Translations under genes and position numbers: made by a program
The notes under the pieces: model-generated
Told to the model about the DNA's origin: nothing
What the model saw: the letters and a program-made list of their open reading frames with translations, nothing else
Databases searched by the model: none
Source of the DNA: Cyanobacterium sp. uoEpiScrs1
GTDB lineage: Bacteria; Cyanobacteriota; Cyanobacteriia; Cyanobacteriales; Microcystaceae
Assembly (NCBI RefSeq): GCF_947331815.1
Contig: NZ_OX373462.1
Coordinates: forward strand, 1,041,376-1,105,375
Reading direction: 5' to 3'
Length of the DNA: 64,000 nucleotides
In this document: one piece after another, positions 1 to 11,700 of the stretch
Layout: every line of letters starts with the position of its first letter
Numbering within the stretch: the first letter of the stretch is position 1

Positions 1-512
1 TTACCTTAATAATTGCTCTTCCTAAAGGTAATGGTTTCAATGAAATTGTTCGTTGTTGTACTGAATTAGGAGTGACGACCTTAATCCCCATCATCAGTAA
101 ACGCACTTTGCTTAAACCTAGTTCTTACAAACTTGAAAGATGGCGTAAAATCGCTACTGAAGCAGCAGAACAGTCAGAACGTCAAATTGTCCCAACAATA
201 ACCGAACCCATTCCGTTTGACAAGATTTTAACGAGAATAAATAAAACTGCTATTGATTACTATATTTGTGTTCCCCGTAAAGGAGCAAGACACTTATTGA
301 CATATCTAGCTAATTCACCTCAAAAACCTATAGTAATTGCTACAGGATGTGAGGGAGGTTGGACACAAGAAGAAGTAGAAAAAGCAGTTATTTCCGGATT
401 TCAACCAGTTACATTAGGTCGCCGTATTCTCCGTGCTATAACTGCTCCCGTTGTCGCCTTATCTTTAGTCACTTCTGCTATTGAACGAGAGCTTATGACA
501 ACTGAAACATAA
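1..512 (+). CDS. rsmE: RsmE, 16S rRNA m3U1498 methyltransferase (5' end outside window)
   Basis: C-terminal part of the SPOUT-class enzyme that methylates N3 of U1498 in 16S rRNA of the 30S subunit. The reading frame is open from base 3, before the first in-frame GTG at 72: it reads ALPKGNGFNEIVRCCTELGV, the usual start of the RsmE methyltransferase domain. The gene is therefore cut by the window edge, and the GTG is not its start. The SAM-binding knot is visible as GCEGGWTQEE followed by LGRRILRAITA near the C-terminus. Cys replaces the Pro of the more common GPEGG. Nothing suggests damage in the visible part. The next gene on this strand is almost 1 kb away. Confidence 0.9.
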   Translation, partial: TLIIALPKGNGFNEIVRCCTELGVTTLIPIISKRTLLKPSSYKLERWRKIATEAAEQSERQIVPTITEPIPFDKILTRINKTAIDYYICVPRKGARHLLTYLANSPQKPIVIATGCEGGWTQEEVEKAVISGFQPVTLGRRILRAITAPVVALSLVTSAIERELMTTET

Positions 513-1496
513 CTCAAATTTAATAATTTCTAAGTTTTGAAAATTTGTTAACAGATTAATTTAACCTTAAATTTATCGTTTGTTAATTATTATGCCAACA
601 CCTGTTGCGCTCTAGTTTTCTAGGTTTTTATACTCGAGCTTATCGTCGAAATGACTAATCATCAAAAATACTCTAAACCACACTAACTACAAGAAAAATT
701 TAATTTTCATGTTTAACAACTTCAATAAACAGACATTTCCTGGATTTATCAAGTAATTCTAAATTCATATACAAAAAAAGTTCACTAGTCGGCCTTAATG
801 TTTGGCTTATCTGACGTTGGTTAACTGGCGGAAGAAATGCTTTCAAGTTTTGGAAACTATGTAAAGATAGAAGTTAAGAAACAAGTTGCGAAGAAAACTC
901 ATAATTCCAGACTGTGATGAATATAATAATCTTCAGTTTATTTAAGACAAAAAATAATTTTCCCTAGTGATACTTGAGGAGTGACTAGTCAGAGAAGAAC
1001 AGTCCATCTATAGTTAATTTAGTTTGGTGAATTTGATGAATAGACGATCACAATCTATTCTCTATGGAAAATCAATCTTTAACTTTAAAAACCCCTTCAA
1101 GTTCATATGTTCTAATGTAGATTTACTCCATCATAAATATCCTTCTAAAGATGCCGCTTCTCAGCTGTTTAGTGAATTAACCTTTGTTAAGAAGATGTCC
1201 TGAAAATAAGTCACTCAATTCAGTGCTATGATAAGTTGGATCGTGACGGTAACTTCAAATTACTTCCTGGTCTTGACGAAATAAGCAAAAACCAACTTTG
1301 AGACTTGTTAGTGGAGAAAGAAATGGAAATTCCCTGTTATCGCTCTGTAAAAAACATAGAGAAGTAGCTTAAAAATACTGATAGCTTATCGTTCCATGCC
1401 TGTGGACTAGTAAAGAGCTAACTTCCCAGGATAAAATGAAAGTTGAACAGCGTACTGTCTAGTATTGCGTAGGTATAACGGCCTATCCTAACAACT
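513..1496. other. Gene-free spacer, possibly decayed coding DNA
   Basis: No open frame of useful length on either strand. The stretch from about 780 to 1450 looks less AT-rich than the other spacers and has several short frames interrupted by stops, which would fit the remains of one or more genes. I recognise no family in any frame. Confidence 0.5.
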
Positions 1497-2246
1497 ATGC
1501 ACGACGACGACCTTAGCGTAATTGAGACGGCAGATCAATTTGGTGAACCATTAGATTTCTTAGACTCTGCTCGTTCTGAACTGCCGCCTCCTAACCCAGA
1601 GTTAATACTACCTTTGCTAACCGATCCAGATCCGTCAAAACGGATGTTGGCAGCGCGTGTATTCTGTGAACTACAAGATGAACGGGCAATCGCTCCTCTA
1701 ATTGATCTGTTGCATGACATTTGTCCTCTAGTAAGAGTTAGTGCAGCCTATGCATTGGGAAAAAATACTAGTCCTGACGCAGTAGAAGCATTAATTGAAT
1801 TATTAAAACAAGATTGGAATGGATATGTCCGTAAAGGCATTGTCTGGGCTTTAGGGAATGGAGGTGATCGCCGTGCATTAAATCCTCTAATTCATGCTGT
1901 TAAAACGGATATTTCGGCAGTACGTTTGTGGGCTGCCAGTAGTTTAGTCCAAATAGCTAAGCTAGAATATGAAGATGCTGTTGCAACTATTGCCCCTTTA
2001 ATTGAAGGGTTAAGAGAAGATTCTGTGGCTGCAGTCCGTGGCAATTGTGCTTGGTCCATTGGTCAATTATGTCGAGAGATACCTTCTAACGTGGTTTATG
2101 CAAAGGCAATAGACGCTTTAATTGAAGCATTAACCGAGGATGAAGATTTAGGAGTTAAAGACGATGCTAGAAGTGCGTTGCTTAAGGTTGGCGATCCTAG
2201 GGGACTACAAATGATTGAAGAACTCGAACTTGAAGGACTAATTTGA
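1497..2246 (+). CDS. HEAT-repeat protein, IaiH (Slr1098)-like
   Basis: 249-residue soluble protein built of PBS-lyase-type HEAT repeats. After an acidic N-terminus (about 1-35), helical pairs recur every 31-37 residues with the signature 'VR..AA.ALG...D..A...LI.LL'; clear examples are VRVSAAYALG, VRKGIVWALG, VRLWAASSLV and VRGNCAWSIG. Such proteins are scaffolds or phycobilin lyase relatives. From memory, Synechocystis has a HEAT protein (Slr1098, IaiH, reported to bind the iron-sulfur scaffold IscA) next to ubiX (Slr1099). The same neighbour order here supports that identity. The alternative is an unrelated phycobilin-lyase-like HEAT protein. The family is sure; the specific role is inferred from synteny. 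Confidence 0.8.
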   Translation: MHDDDLSVIETADQFGEPLDFLDSARSELPPPNPELILPLLTDPDPSKRMLAARVFCELQDERAIAPLIDLLHDICPLVRVSAAYALGKNTSPDAVEALIELLKQDWNGYVRKGIVWALGNGGDRRALNPLIHAVKTDISAVRLWAASSLVQIAKLEYEDAVATIAPLIEGLREDSVAAVRGNCAWSIGQLCREIPSNVVYAKAIDALIEALTEDEDLGVKDDARSALLKVGDPRGLQMIEELELEGLI

Positions 2247-2439
2247 TTCATTTAAGTTATCGAATATAGATTGAACAGTAAGTAGTAAGGCTCAGGTTCA
2301 TATTCAGTTTGAATATGAATTACAGTAGTCATATTCTATTGATGATACTCTGAATGTATTAATATTTGTTAACATAGAATTATTTATTATTGATTAATCC
2401 CAAACTGAAGTAGTAGGGGTCATCCTCGAGCATTTTGCA

Positions 2440-3048
2440 ATGAAAAAACCTTTGATTTTAGGTATTAGTGGCGCATCGGGATTGATTTACGCTGTTCGTG
2501 CTTTGAAGTTCCTACTCGAAGCGAATAATGTAGTTGAAATAGTAGCCTCAAAAGCAGCCTATATGGTGTGGCAGGCGGAACAGGGAGTTAGAATGCCCAC
2601 TGAACCGGAAGAACAAGCACGATTTTGGCGAGAAAAAACTGAAGTCCCCGAAAAAGGTAAAATTAACTGTCATCGTTGGAGCGATGTAGGAGCGACTATT
2701 GCTAGTGGTTCTTTTCAGACACTCGGAATGTTGATCGTACCATGTAGCATGGGTACAGTGGCTAAATTAGCAATGGGGTTAAGTTCAGATCTGCTAGAAC
2801 GAGCGGCTGATGTTCAAATTAAAGAGGGTCGCTTTTTAGTGATTGTTCCTCGCGAGACCCCTTTTAGTTTAATTCATCTCAGAAATTTAACAGCTTTAGC
2901 CGAAGCTGGAGTCAAGATAGTTCCTGCCATTCCGGCTTGGTATCATAATCCAAAAACTATTGAAGATTTAGTAGATTTTGTAGTAGCTCGAACTTTAGAT
3001 CAGTTAGACATTGATTGTGTTCCTATTACTCGTTGGCAAGGTTATTGA
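2440..3048 (+). CDS. ubiX: UbiX, flavin prenyltransferase
   Basis: 202-residue flavoprotein that prenylates reduced FMN to make the prenyl-FMN cofactor needed by the decarboxylase UbiD. The N-terminal FMN-binding motif GISGASG is at residues 8-14. The conserved VPCSMGTVAKLAMG...DLLERAADV block and the PRETPFSLIHLRNL block are intact, and the length is normal for the family. It lies 193 bp after the HEAT-repeat gene on the same strand. Its partner ubiD is about 29 kb away in this window. In cyanobacteria the pair acts in plastoquinone head-group formation by decarboxylating the polyprenyl-hydroxybenzoate intermediate. Confidence 0.94.
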   Translation: MKKPLILGISGASGLIYAVRALKFLLEANNVVEIVASKAAYMVWQAEQGVRMPTEPEEQARFWREKTEVPEKGKINCHRWSDVGATIASGSFQTLGMLIVPCSMGTVAKLAMGLSSDLLERAADVQIKEGRFLVIVPRETPFSLIHLRNLTALAEAGVKIVPAIPAWYHNPKTIEDLVDFVVARTLDQLDIDCVPITRWQGY

Positions 3049-4332
3049 TAAATCAACATCTTTACAAAAATATGAAAATAAGTATGGCGGAAAAAATAAT
3101 TTAAAAATTGTATTTAAAGTATTTAATACATATTAGATGTTTCAGGAAAGATATATCATAGTTTATTTATAATCTTGTTTGTTAGACTATTAAAAATGTT
3201 TATTTGAGTGGTTAGCTAGCTTTATTCTTCTATTAAATTATTTTTTAACTTTTATGTTGAGCTAAGCGACAATAGTAACATATAAATAAATATTTATTTT
3301 AAAAGAAATAGAGATTTCACTTTATGCTAATTTTGTTATAAAAAATAAAGTGTTTACAACTACTATTTATTATGTATATCATATATAGTATTTTATATTT
3401 TTTTATATATATAAAATAGTAAATCACTATCTAAAGCTACCTATTTTTTATTAATCTGTTATTTAAATCTAAAATATACAAAAATAAATTTAATATATGA
3501 CTATCAAAATATTCCAATAAACTTTCATTGTGTGTATTGTGCTAAATACTAGTTTTTATATATTAATTAAAACTATTTAATTTTAACATGAATTAGATTA
3601 TATATTGTTATATGCAGTTTTTTATAAATAAAAGTCTAATAAACATAATATATTTATTAAGCGAGTCAAATAATTAATCTAAACAAATAGATATTTAAAT
3701 TTAAAAATTAGAAAAATTAAATATAAGCAACTTATATAAATCTAACTATAAAAATTTTTATCAATAAATAAACTTATATAGAATTAATTAAGTATATAAA
3801 TTAATTGTTAATTATTCAAGATTGACAATAATTATATCTATTTTATATAATAAATCTGGTTTAGTTGGAGTAATTAAGCTGTGTAGATAAATTTTTATCA
3901 ATACGTATAAGTTGACTGTTGTTGGTTAATTAAAATTTTATAAGAAAATAAAAATATAATTAAAGTTAATTTATGATTACAAAAGATATAACGATTTTAC
4001 ATGACTATAGTTGATTGATTTATTTTAGTGTTTTTAACACCCTGGACTTTAATCTAATAATTATTAGATAATTGTGTTTATTGTACATATTTTTTTCTTA
4101 TGTTAGAGAGCACTATATAGTGTTTAATTTACAATTTATAGGTTTAATACTTCTACTTTAGAATGTTTATTCCTTTACTATGAATCGTTAAAATCGAATA
4201 GCTATTTCTTGCTTGTGGTTTTATGAAGTAATCTATTCTATAGTAAAAAATTTTCGTTTACAATAGAGTGTCTTTATCATTACTTTATTTTTAGATAGAC
4301 TAAATTTATGAGAATAAAATTGGAAACTATTT
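3049..4332. other. AT-rich gene-free spacer
   Basis: 1.28 kb dominated by A/T runs, with stops in every frame. Only short inverted repeats are seen, for example TACTATTT/AAATAGTA around 3365-3425 and CACTTTAT/ATAAAGTG around 3318-3352. No gene or RNA recognised. Confidence 0.6.
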
Positions 4333-5148
4333 ATGACTGATTTAGTTGAACAACTTCATATTATCAATGAACTTGCCGATGTTTCAGGAGAAGTTATTAA
4401 TCAATATTTTAGAGAATCTAATATTGAGACTGAAACAAAAAAATTTGAACGTTCTTCTATAGTAACTATTGCTGATCGTGCTGCTGAAGAAGCAATGGTC
4501 AAAATTTTGCGGCAAAAAGCTTCAAACGATGGTGTTATCCGAGAGGAAGGAAAAAATATTCCCTCTCAGAACGGTCGTTATTGGGTACTTGATCCTATCG
4601 ACGGGACTTCATCTTTTGTAAAAGGACTGCCTGTTTTTGGGACATTAATAGGGTTAGTGGATGAGGACTATGATGCTCCTCTGCTCGGTTGTATGAATCA
4701 ACCTGTTTTACAAGAAAGATGGTTGGGAATACATGGAAAATTACCTACTTTAAATGGAAAAGTAGTAAACAATACATATAGTCAACAAACTGATGTCCAC
4801 CTGGAAAATGTTTGTTTAGCCTCAACGACTCCTATGATGTTCGTCACTGAAAGACAACAGGAGATAGCGACTAGATTGCAAAATACTTGCAAAAGAATAG
4901 CCTTTGGTGGAGACTGCTACAATTATGTATCGTTAGCCAGTGGGTGGAGTTCTATGCCAATGGTCATCTTAGAGTCAGATCTTAAATACTACGATTTTTG
5001 TGCCTTAATTCCCATTATTGAGGGGGCTGGATGTGTTCTAACTGACTGGTCAGGAAATCCGCTAAATCGTCAATCTACAGAGGTTTTAGCAACATCTAAT
5101 AAAACATTGCATGAAAAGGCTTTAAAGGTCATGAATTGTCAATACTAA
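4333..5148 (+). CDS. hisN: Histidinol-phosphatase, inositol-monophosphatase family
   Basis: 271-residue Mg-dependent phosphatase of the IMPase superfamily. Metal and catalytic residues are in place: Glu71/Glu72 (IREEGK), the signature WVLDPIDGTSSF with Asp87 and Asp90, and the C-terminal Asp221 in YYDFCALIPIIEGAG. The GGDCYNYVSLASGW stretch and the 'DFCAL' form of the last motif are typical of the HisN branch, which makes histidinol from histidinol phosphate in histidine synthesis, rather than SuhB or CysQ. ATG at 4333 fits the family N-terminus; no strong ribosome-binding site is seen. It is isolated, with more than 1.2 kb of empty DNA on each side. The HisN subtype call is inference from motifs. 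Confidence 0.85.
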   Translation: MTDLVEQLHIINELADVSGEVINQYFRESNIETETKKFERSSIVTIADRAAEEAMVKILRQKASNDGVIREEGKNIPSQNGRYWVLDPIDGTSSFVKGLPVFGTLIGLVDEDYDAPLLGCMNQPVLQERWLGIHGKLPTLNGKVVNNTYSQQTDVHLENVCLASTTPMMFVTERQQEIATRLQNTCKRIAFGGDCYNYVSLASGWSSMPMVILESDLKYYDFCALIPIIEGAGCVLTDWSGNPLNRQSTEVLATSNKTLHEKALKVMNCQY

Positions 5149-5549
5149 AGTCTTTAATTTAATTCAAAATCTACCTGGCTATCTTCATAAAGGATAGAAG
5201 TCTATGGAAATACCCCAACCGATTTTTAACGGACTAGTTAATAGTAATAAAAGCATAGTATTTAAGACTTAATAGAATCAGTGTTTTATTTCTCTACTGT
5301 AAGTAGATTTCAATTTACTTACAGCAGGGTAACTTGTCGCAGACATAGAGGGGAGAACAACAAGCTTTATAAAAATTTTGATGTGAGATGCTCCATACAC
5401 ATAAATACTAAGAGTAGATTATAATCAGTACGTACTAATCAAATTTCTAAAAGAGTATGAGACATTTACAAAGTCCTGATATATTCCCATTTTAAGAATA
5501 AAAATTATTTGCAAAGGTTCCATTAGTAAACAGATGATAATAGTGAATG

Positions 5550-5587
5550 AAACACAAAATATTTATTAATATAAATATTTTGTGTTT
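5550..5587. repeat. Inverted repeat, 17-bp perfect arms, 4-nt loop
   Basis: Arms 5550-5566 and 5571-5587 are exact complements around the loop TAAT. It lies midway between hisN and gatB, far from either gene. Function unknown. Confidence 0.85.
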
Positions 5588-6017
5588 GTGTCCTGCTTAA
5601 AAAAAAAGAGTATGTTTTTACATAAAAGCCACTGTCATATTTTGTAAATATTACGACCCTAATTTTAATCTAAATCTTGATTATCATATTTTGTAATATA
5701 CTATTTTTTCACTAAATAGTAATTGAATAAACAGTAAAAGTCATTAATAATCAAATGCGGTCAAATGAAAGCACAGCTTGTATATTTAAAATATATAAAT
5801 TTTTACTTATTGTATGTAAACAGTTTATGTGTTACTACTTCATTATTCATTGTCATTGCCACTAATAATAATTAGTCGTAATGACTCAGTCTGCATAGGT
5901 GTTTTATACAATTTTTAAACTTAATTATATTAAGAATAAAAGCTATAAATTTTTATTTAAAAACTATATAACTGCAAAACAAATTAAATAAAGAATAGTA
6001 TTTTTAAATTAAATAAT

Positions 6018-6047
6018 ATTGGTTAAAGTAATTTAACTTTAACCAAT
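6018..6047. repeat. Inverted repeat, 12-bp arms, 6-nt loop
   Basis: ATTGGTTAAAGT (6018-6029) pairs with ACTTTAACCAAT (6036-6047). It lies about 450 bp upstream of gatB. Confidence 0.85.
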
Positions 6048-6495
6048 AGTTTATTGGATCTATGTATATCTATTTAAACCCCTATAATAACTCTCTTATA
6101 TCACTTTAGTTCTCAAGACCTTATACAAGAAAGTATTATGCATTACTTGTGTTTAATTTAACTTTTTAAGTTATACTCTACCTGTTAATTAATATATACA
6201 CTGCTAAATAGCAAGCAAAAATTAGTGTCAACTTCTACGCCAGAAAAATATGTATTGAATTCTACTGTTATGTATTTAACCATGGATAAGCATGATATAA
6301 AGAGCAAGTTCTTATGGGTTTACGTAATCTGCGACTTTATAAAAGTGTATTAGGACATCCTAAGGACTTCTTTTAATATTTGACTTTAACATTCAGTAAA
6401 AATCAATAGGGTGTTCTTAAGTTCTGACTTGAATGTAACTATCCAACATAAACCGCTAATATTGGTTTATAACCTTAGAGTATTATCAACAGAAT

Positions 6496-7983
6496 ATGAA
6501 TACCGTAGTTCCTCTTCAAACTGAATATGAAGCCGTTATCGGTTTAGAGACCCATTGTCAACTTAACACTAGTAGTAAAATTTTCTGCGCCTGTTCAACC
6601 GAGTTTGACAGTCCTCCCAACACGAATGTATGCCCGGTATGTTTGGGTTATCCAGGTGTTTTGCCTGTTCTCAACAAAGAAGTTTTAGCCTCTGCAGTTA
6701 GGTTAGGACTATCAATTAATGGAAAAATCGCTTCATATAGTAAATTTGATCGTAAACAATACTTTTATGCAGATCTTCCTAAGAATTACCAAATTTCTCA
6801 ATATGATCTCCCCATCGTTGAACACGGTTCCCTTGAAATTGAATTAGTGGACAAAAAAAACAAAAAAGTAACCCGTAAAATTATTGGGATTACGCGTCTA
6901 CATATGGAAGAAGATGCTGGTAAGTTAGTTCATGTAGGGAGTGATCGCCTATCAGGATCAACTCACTCCCTAGTAGATTTTAACCGGACAGGTGTTCCTC
7001 TACTCGAAATTGTTTCAGAGCCTGACTTACGTTCAGGACAAGAGGCAGCAGAATATGCCCAAGAGTTACGCCGTTTAGTTCGTTACTTAGGCATTAGTGA
7101 TGGTAATATGCAAGAAGGCTCCTTACGCTGTGATGTTAATATTTCCGTCCGTCCTGTGGGACAAAAAGAGTTTGGAACTAAGATAGAAATCAAGAATATG
7201 AACTCTTTTAGTGCCATACAAAAAGCTATCGAATACGAGATTGAACGACAAATTAAAACCTTAGAAAGAGGTAAATCTCTATTCCAAGAAACCCGTCTTT
7301 GGGAAGAGAAAAATCAATGCACCGTTAGCATGAGAAAAAAGGAAGGCTCTAGTGACTATCGTTATTTTCCTGAACCTGACATCCCTCCTTTAGAAATATC
7401 TCTAGAGCAATTAGAAAATTGGCGGAAAACTATTCCTGAACTTCCTGCAAAAAAACGGAAACGTTATGAGAAAGAATTAGGTATTTCTGCTTATGATGCT
7501 CGTGTTTTAACCGATGATCGAGATATAGCTAATTTTTATGAAAAAGCCTTAGAGACAGGGGCTGATGCCAAGCTAGTTGCTAATTGGTTAACCCAGGATA
7601 TTGCAGCTTGTTTGAATAGTAGCAAGTTAGATATAACTGAAATTTCCTTGAGTCCAGTTAATCTAGGAGAGTTAGTTCTACTTATTGAAAAAGGTACCAT
7701 TAGTGGCAAGATTGCCAAAGAGATTCTTCCAGAACTATTAGAAAAGGGTGGATCACCAGAGAAAATAGTTAAATCCAAAGGGATGACCCAAATTTCTGAT
7801 ACGAAAGAAATTGAAAAAATCATTGACGAAGTCTTGGTTACTAATCCTAAGGAACTGGAAAAGTACCGTAATGGAAAAACTAAATTAAAAGGTTTTTTTG
7901 TGGGTCAGGTAATGAAAAAAACAGGTGGGCGAGCTGATCCTAAACTAACAAATCAATTGGTAGAAAAAAAACTGAAAGGTTAG
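6496..7983 (+). CDS. gatB: GatB, Asp/Glu-tRNA amidotransferase subunit B
   Basis: 495-residue subunit of the GatCAB complex that converts Glu-tRNA(Gln) to Gln-tRNA(Gln), and also Asp-tRNA(Asn) where that route is used. The N-terminal cradle domain starts YEAVIGLETHCQLNT and continues with CPVCLGYPGVLPVLN and HMEEDAGK. The tail domain GCDVNISVRP-like segment (SLRCDVNISVRP), EIKNMNSF and YRYFPEPDIPPL follow, and the helical and YqeY-like tRNA-contacting domains end the protein (about 300-490, ending GGRADPKLTNQLVEKKLKG). Length is normal. No gatA or gatC in the window, as is common in cyanobacteria where the subunits are dispersed. Confidence 0.96.
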   Translation: MNTVVPLQTEYEAVIGLETHCQLNTSSKIFCACSTEFDSPPNTNVCPVCLGYPGVLPVLNKEVLASAVRLGLSINGKIASYSKFDRKQYFYADLPKNYQISQYDLPIVEHGSLEIELVDKKNKKVTRKIIGITRLHMEEDAGKLVHVGSDRLSGSTHSLVDFNRTGVPLLEIVSEPDLRSGQEAAEYAQELRRLVRYLGISDGNMQEGSLRCDVNISVRPVGQKEFGTKIEIKNMNSFSAIQKAIEYEIERQIKTLERGKSLFQETRLWEEKNQCTVSMRKKEGSSDYRYFPEPDIPPLEISLEQLENWRKTIPELPAKKRKRYEKELGISAYDARVLTDDRDIANFYEKALETGADAKLVANWLTQDIAACLNSSKLDITEISLSPVNLGELVLLIEKGTISGKIAKEILPELLEKGGSPEKIVKSKGMTQISDTKEIEKIIDEVLVTNPKELEKYRNGKTKLKGFFVGQVMKKTGGRADPKLTNQLVEKKLKG

Positions 7984-8718
7984 ATGTTGTAATATTTCCT
8001 ATTTATAAATTGGGAGGACTATAAACTTTACCTTTTTAAAAAGTTATACAAATGTCCAGCTTAAATGCTTATTAGTTGATTCGTTAACTAAACATATATT
8101 CACGTAAGTTACATCAAAGTTTATATCTCTTCTTGCGGTTATATCCTGTTCCCAAAACAAGAACTCAAATCTTCATTAGGAAAGTATCAAAACTAAATAG
8201 TGTAGTTTAGCCTCTTAATCTGTTTTCTAATCTCCTTCTTAGTTTATTCAAAAGTACTTCACTTTAGATGAAACGTCTTAGATTGACATATAAACTTGGT
8301 ACGGTGTCTGAATGTGTTATGCTAACTAATTTCTTCTGTTAGCAAACTCAGAACAAACTGAAAAATAGCTAGACTACATTATGTTGAGCCAAAATAAGAA
8401 GCAAGATTAGTATTTAAACTAGTCTGTTGTTCACATTATAGGGCTGGATTTTTTTTAGTAAAAAGTATATTTTATCGCTTGACAAAAGGCTATATCTTTG
8501 GAGTAAAGTTGACCACTATACCGAGTGTAAATGCTTAACGTCATTAAGTCTACCGGCTAGTCAAGAGTATTACAAATGGAGAAATATTTGCACTAAGGAA
8601 TAGTGTATTTGAAAGTGTCTGTTTATTTACAATCCTCGTCTTCGGCTCTGTTGATAGGAGATATGTCAAAATAAAAAAATAAAATCAAATTCTAACCTGA
8701 TATTTTGAACATAGTTCT
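7984..8718. other. Gene-free spacer between gatB and metH
   Basis: 735 bp with no recognisable gene. I looked for a cobalamin riboswitch upstream of metH and could not see a B12-box-like conserved segment. A TTGACA at about 8480 has no convincing -10 partner. Confidence 0.5.
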
Positions 8719-11700
8719 ATGAATAATTCTTTCCTTAACCATCTTCGAAGTCCTAAACGACCTGTTCTTGTCTTTGACGGTGCAACGGGGACTTCATTAC
8801 AATCTCAAAATTTAACTGCAAAGGACTTTGGAGGGACTGAATATGAGGGGTGCAACGAATACCTAGTCCACACTAAACCAGAAGCAGTTAGAAAGGTACA
8901 TAAAGGTTTTTTGGAAGTTGGTGCAGATATTATTGAAACAAACTCCTTTGGAGGGACTTCTATTGTCCTTGCTGAGTATAATTTAGCAGATAAAGCCTAT
9001 TACCTCAACAGAAAAGCGGCTAAACTAGCAAAAAGTATTGCAGTTGAATATTCTACTCCTGAAAAACCTCGTTTTGTAGCAGGTTCAATCGGACCAGGAA
9101 CTAAACTCCCTACCTTAGGACATATTGAGTTCGATACTCTTAAAAACTCATATGTTGAACAAGTAGAAGGCTTATATGATGGTGGAGCAGATTTATTAGT
9201 CATCGAAACTTGTCAAGATGTATTACAAATTAAAGCGGCTTTAAACGCTGTCGAAGAGGTTTTTTCCAAAAAATGTGGCCGTTTACCAATCATGGTTTCG
9301 ATCACAATGGAAGTAATGGGAACAATGTTAATAGGAACAGAAATAAGCGCTGCGCTAGCTATTCTAGAACCCTATAAAATAGATATTTTGGGACTGAATT
9401 GTGCTACTGGTCCCGAACAGATGAAAAAACATATTAAATATTTGTCCGAACATTCTCCTTTTATAATTTCTTGTATACCCAATGCTGGACTACCTGAAAA
9501 TATTGGTGGACAAGCACATTATCGTTTAACTCCAATAGCATTAAAAATGGCGTTAATGCACTTTATTGAAGATTTAGGGGTACAAATTATCGGAGGATGT
9601 TGTGGAACTCGCCCTGATCATATTAAAGCATTAGCAGAACTTTCTCATAGTCTTCTACCTAAAGAACGTCATCCCCATTATGAGGCTTCTGCTACATCAA
9701 TTTATAGTGCACAACCTTATCTTCAAGATAATTCTTTTTTAATTATAGGAGAAAAATTAAACGCTAGTGGCTCTAAGAAGTGTCGTACTTTACTTAACCA
9801 AGAAGACTGGGACAGTCTCGTGTCTTTAGCAAAATCTCAAGTGAAAGAAGGAGCACATATTCTCGATGTTAACGTAGACTATGTGGGAAGGGATGGAGCT
9901 AAGGATATGCGCACATTAGTGTCCTGTCTTATTAAGAATATAACCTTACCTTTAATGCTTGATTCAACGGAATGGCAGAAAATGGAAGCGGGTTTAAAGG
10001 TGACCGGGGGTAAATGTATACTTAACTCCACTAACTATGAGGATGGGGAGGGACGCTTTCTCAAAGTATTAGAATTAGCGAAGAATTATGGCGCAGGAGT
10101 TGTAATAGGAACCATTGATGAAGAAGGAATGGGACGTACAGCAGATAAAAAATTTGAGATTGCAAAACGGGCTTATAATGCAGCAATAGAGTATGGAGTA
10201 CCTGCCCATGAACTTTTCTTCGATACGTTAGCATTACCTATTTCTACGGGGATAGAAGAAGATAGGGGGAATGGAAAAGCAACCATTGAATCTATCAAAC
10301 TTATCCGAGAAGAATTACCAGGTTGTCATATTTTACTAGGAATTTCCAATATTTCCTTTGGATTAAATCCTGCAGCTCGACAAGTGCTAAACTCTATATT
10401 TTTATATGAAGCAATGCAGGTAGGATTAGATGGAGCAATTGTTAGCGTAAATAAGATATTACCTCTCACTAAAATTGAGCAAGAACATCAAAAAGTATGT
10501 CGAGATTTAATTTATGACTTACGAGAGTTTGACGGAGATATATGCACCTATGATCCTTTGACTAGACTAACAGAAATATTTATAGGTAAAACCACCAAAA
10601 AGGATATCACCAAAATAGCTAATTTATCTATAGAAGAGCGATTAAAACAGCATATTATTGATGGAGAAAGATTAGGTTTAGAAGAAACTTTAAAACAAGC
10701 ATTGAAGCAATATAATCCTATCGATATTATTAACGTGTTTCTTCTTGATGGAATGAAAATAGTGGGTGAGTTATTTGGTTCAGGACAAATGCAGTTGCCC
10801 TTTGTGTTACAGTCCGCCCAAACTATGAAAGTAGCAGTGGCTTACCTAGAACCTCTCATGGATAAAGAAGAAAATAATAACGATAGTGGAAAAGGCAAAT
10901 TTATTATTGCAACTGTTAAAGGGGATGTTCATGATATTGGAAAAAATTTAGTTGACATTATTCTTTCCAATAACGGCTATAAAGTGATTAATCTGGGGAT
11001 TAAACAACCAGTTGAAAATATTATTCAAGCTTATGAGAAGCATAATCCTGATTGTATTGCAATGAGCGGTCTCTTAGTAAAATCAACAGCGTTTATGAAA
11101 GATAATTTGGAAATATTTAATGAACATGGAATTAGTGTTCCTGTAATTTTAGGTGGAGCTGCTTTAACTCCAAAGTTTGTTTATGAAGACTGTCAAAATA
11201 CTTATAATGGTAAGGTTATTTATGGTAAAGATGCCTTTGCTGATTTAGCATTTATGGATACATTAATGCCAGCAAAGTTAGTTAATAGCTGGAATAATTT
11301 ACAAGGCTTTTTAGGAAAATTCGAAGAAAAGAATAGTCTATTTCAGAAGGAACGAGGAGAAAAAACAGCAGAAAAGATTGTTGGTAAAAATAGTAAATAT
11401 GCCTCCCAGAAAACCTCACAAATTATTGATACAAAACGATCAGAAGCCGTAGAAATAATAGAACCTGTCACCCCTCCTTTTTGGGGAACTAAAATTTTAA
11501 AACCAGAAGATTTAAACTTAAGTGAAATCTTCTGGTTTTTAGATTTACAAGCATTAATTGCAGGTCAATGGCAATTTCGCAAGCCTAAAGAACAATCACG
11601 GGAAGAATATCATCAATTCTTAGCCAAGAAAGTTTATCCAATTTTAGAAGAGTGGAAACAAAAAATTATTACAGAACACTTATTGCATCCTACAGTAGTA

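Larger units (their letters stand above)
5149..6495. other. AT-rich spacer with inverted repeats
   Basis: 1.35 kb without a supportable gene. It contains hairpins at 5297-5324 (9-bp stem CTGTAAGTA/TACTTACAG, about 150 bp after hisN), 5550-5587 and 6018-6047. A short frame near 6314 reading MGLRNLRLYKSVLGHPKDFF ends quickly and matches nothing I know. Confidence 0.55.

Noticed and set aside
8640-8718. Cobalamin riboswitch upstream of metH
   Set aside because: No B12-box-like sequence or characteristic stem arrangement could be found by eye.
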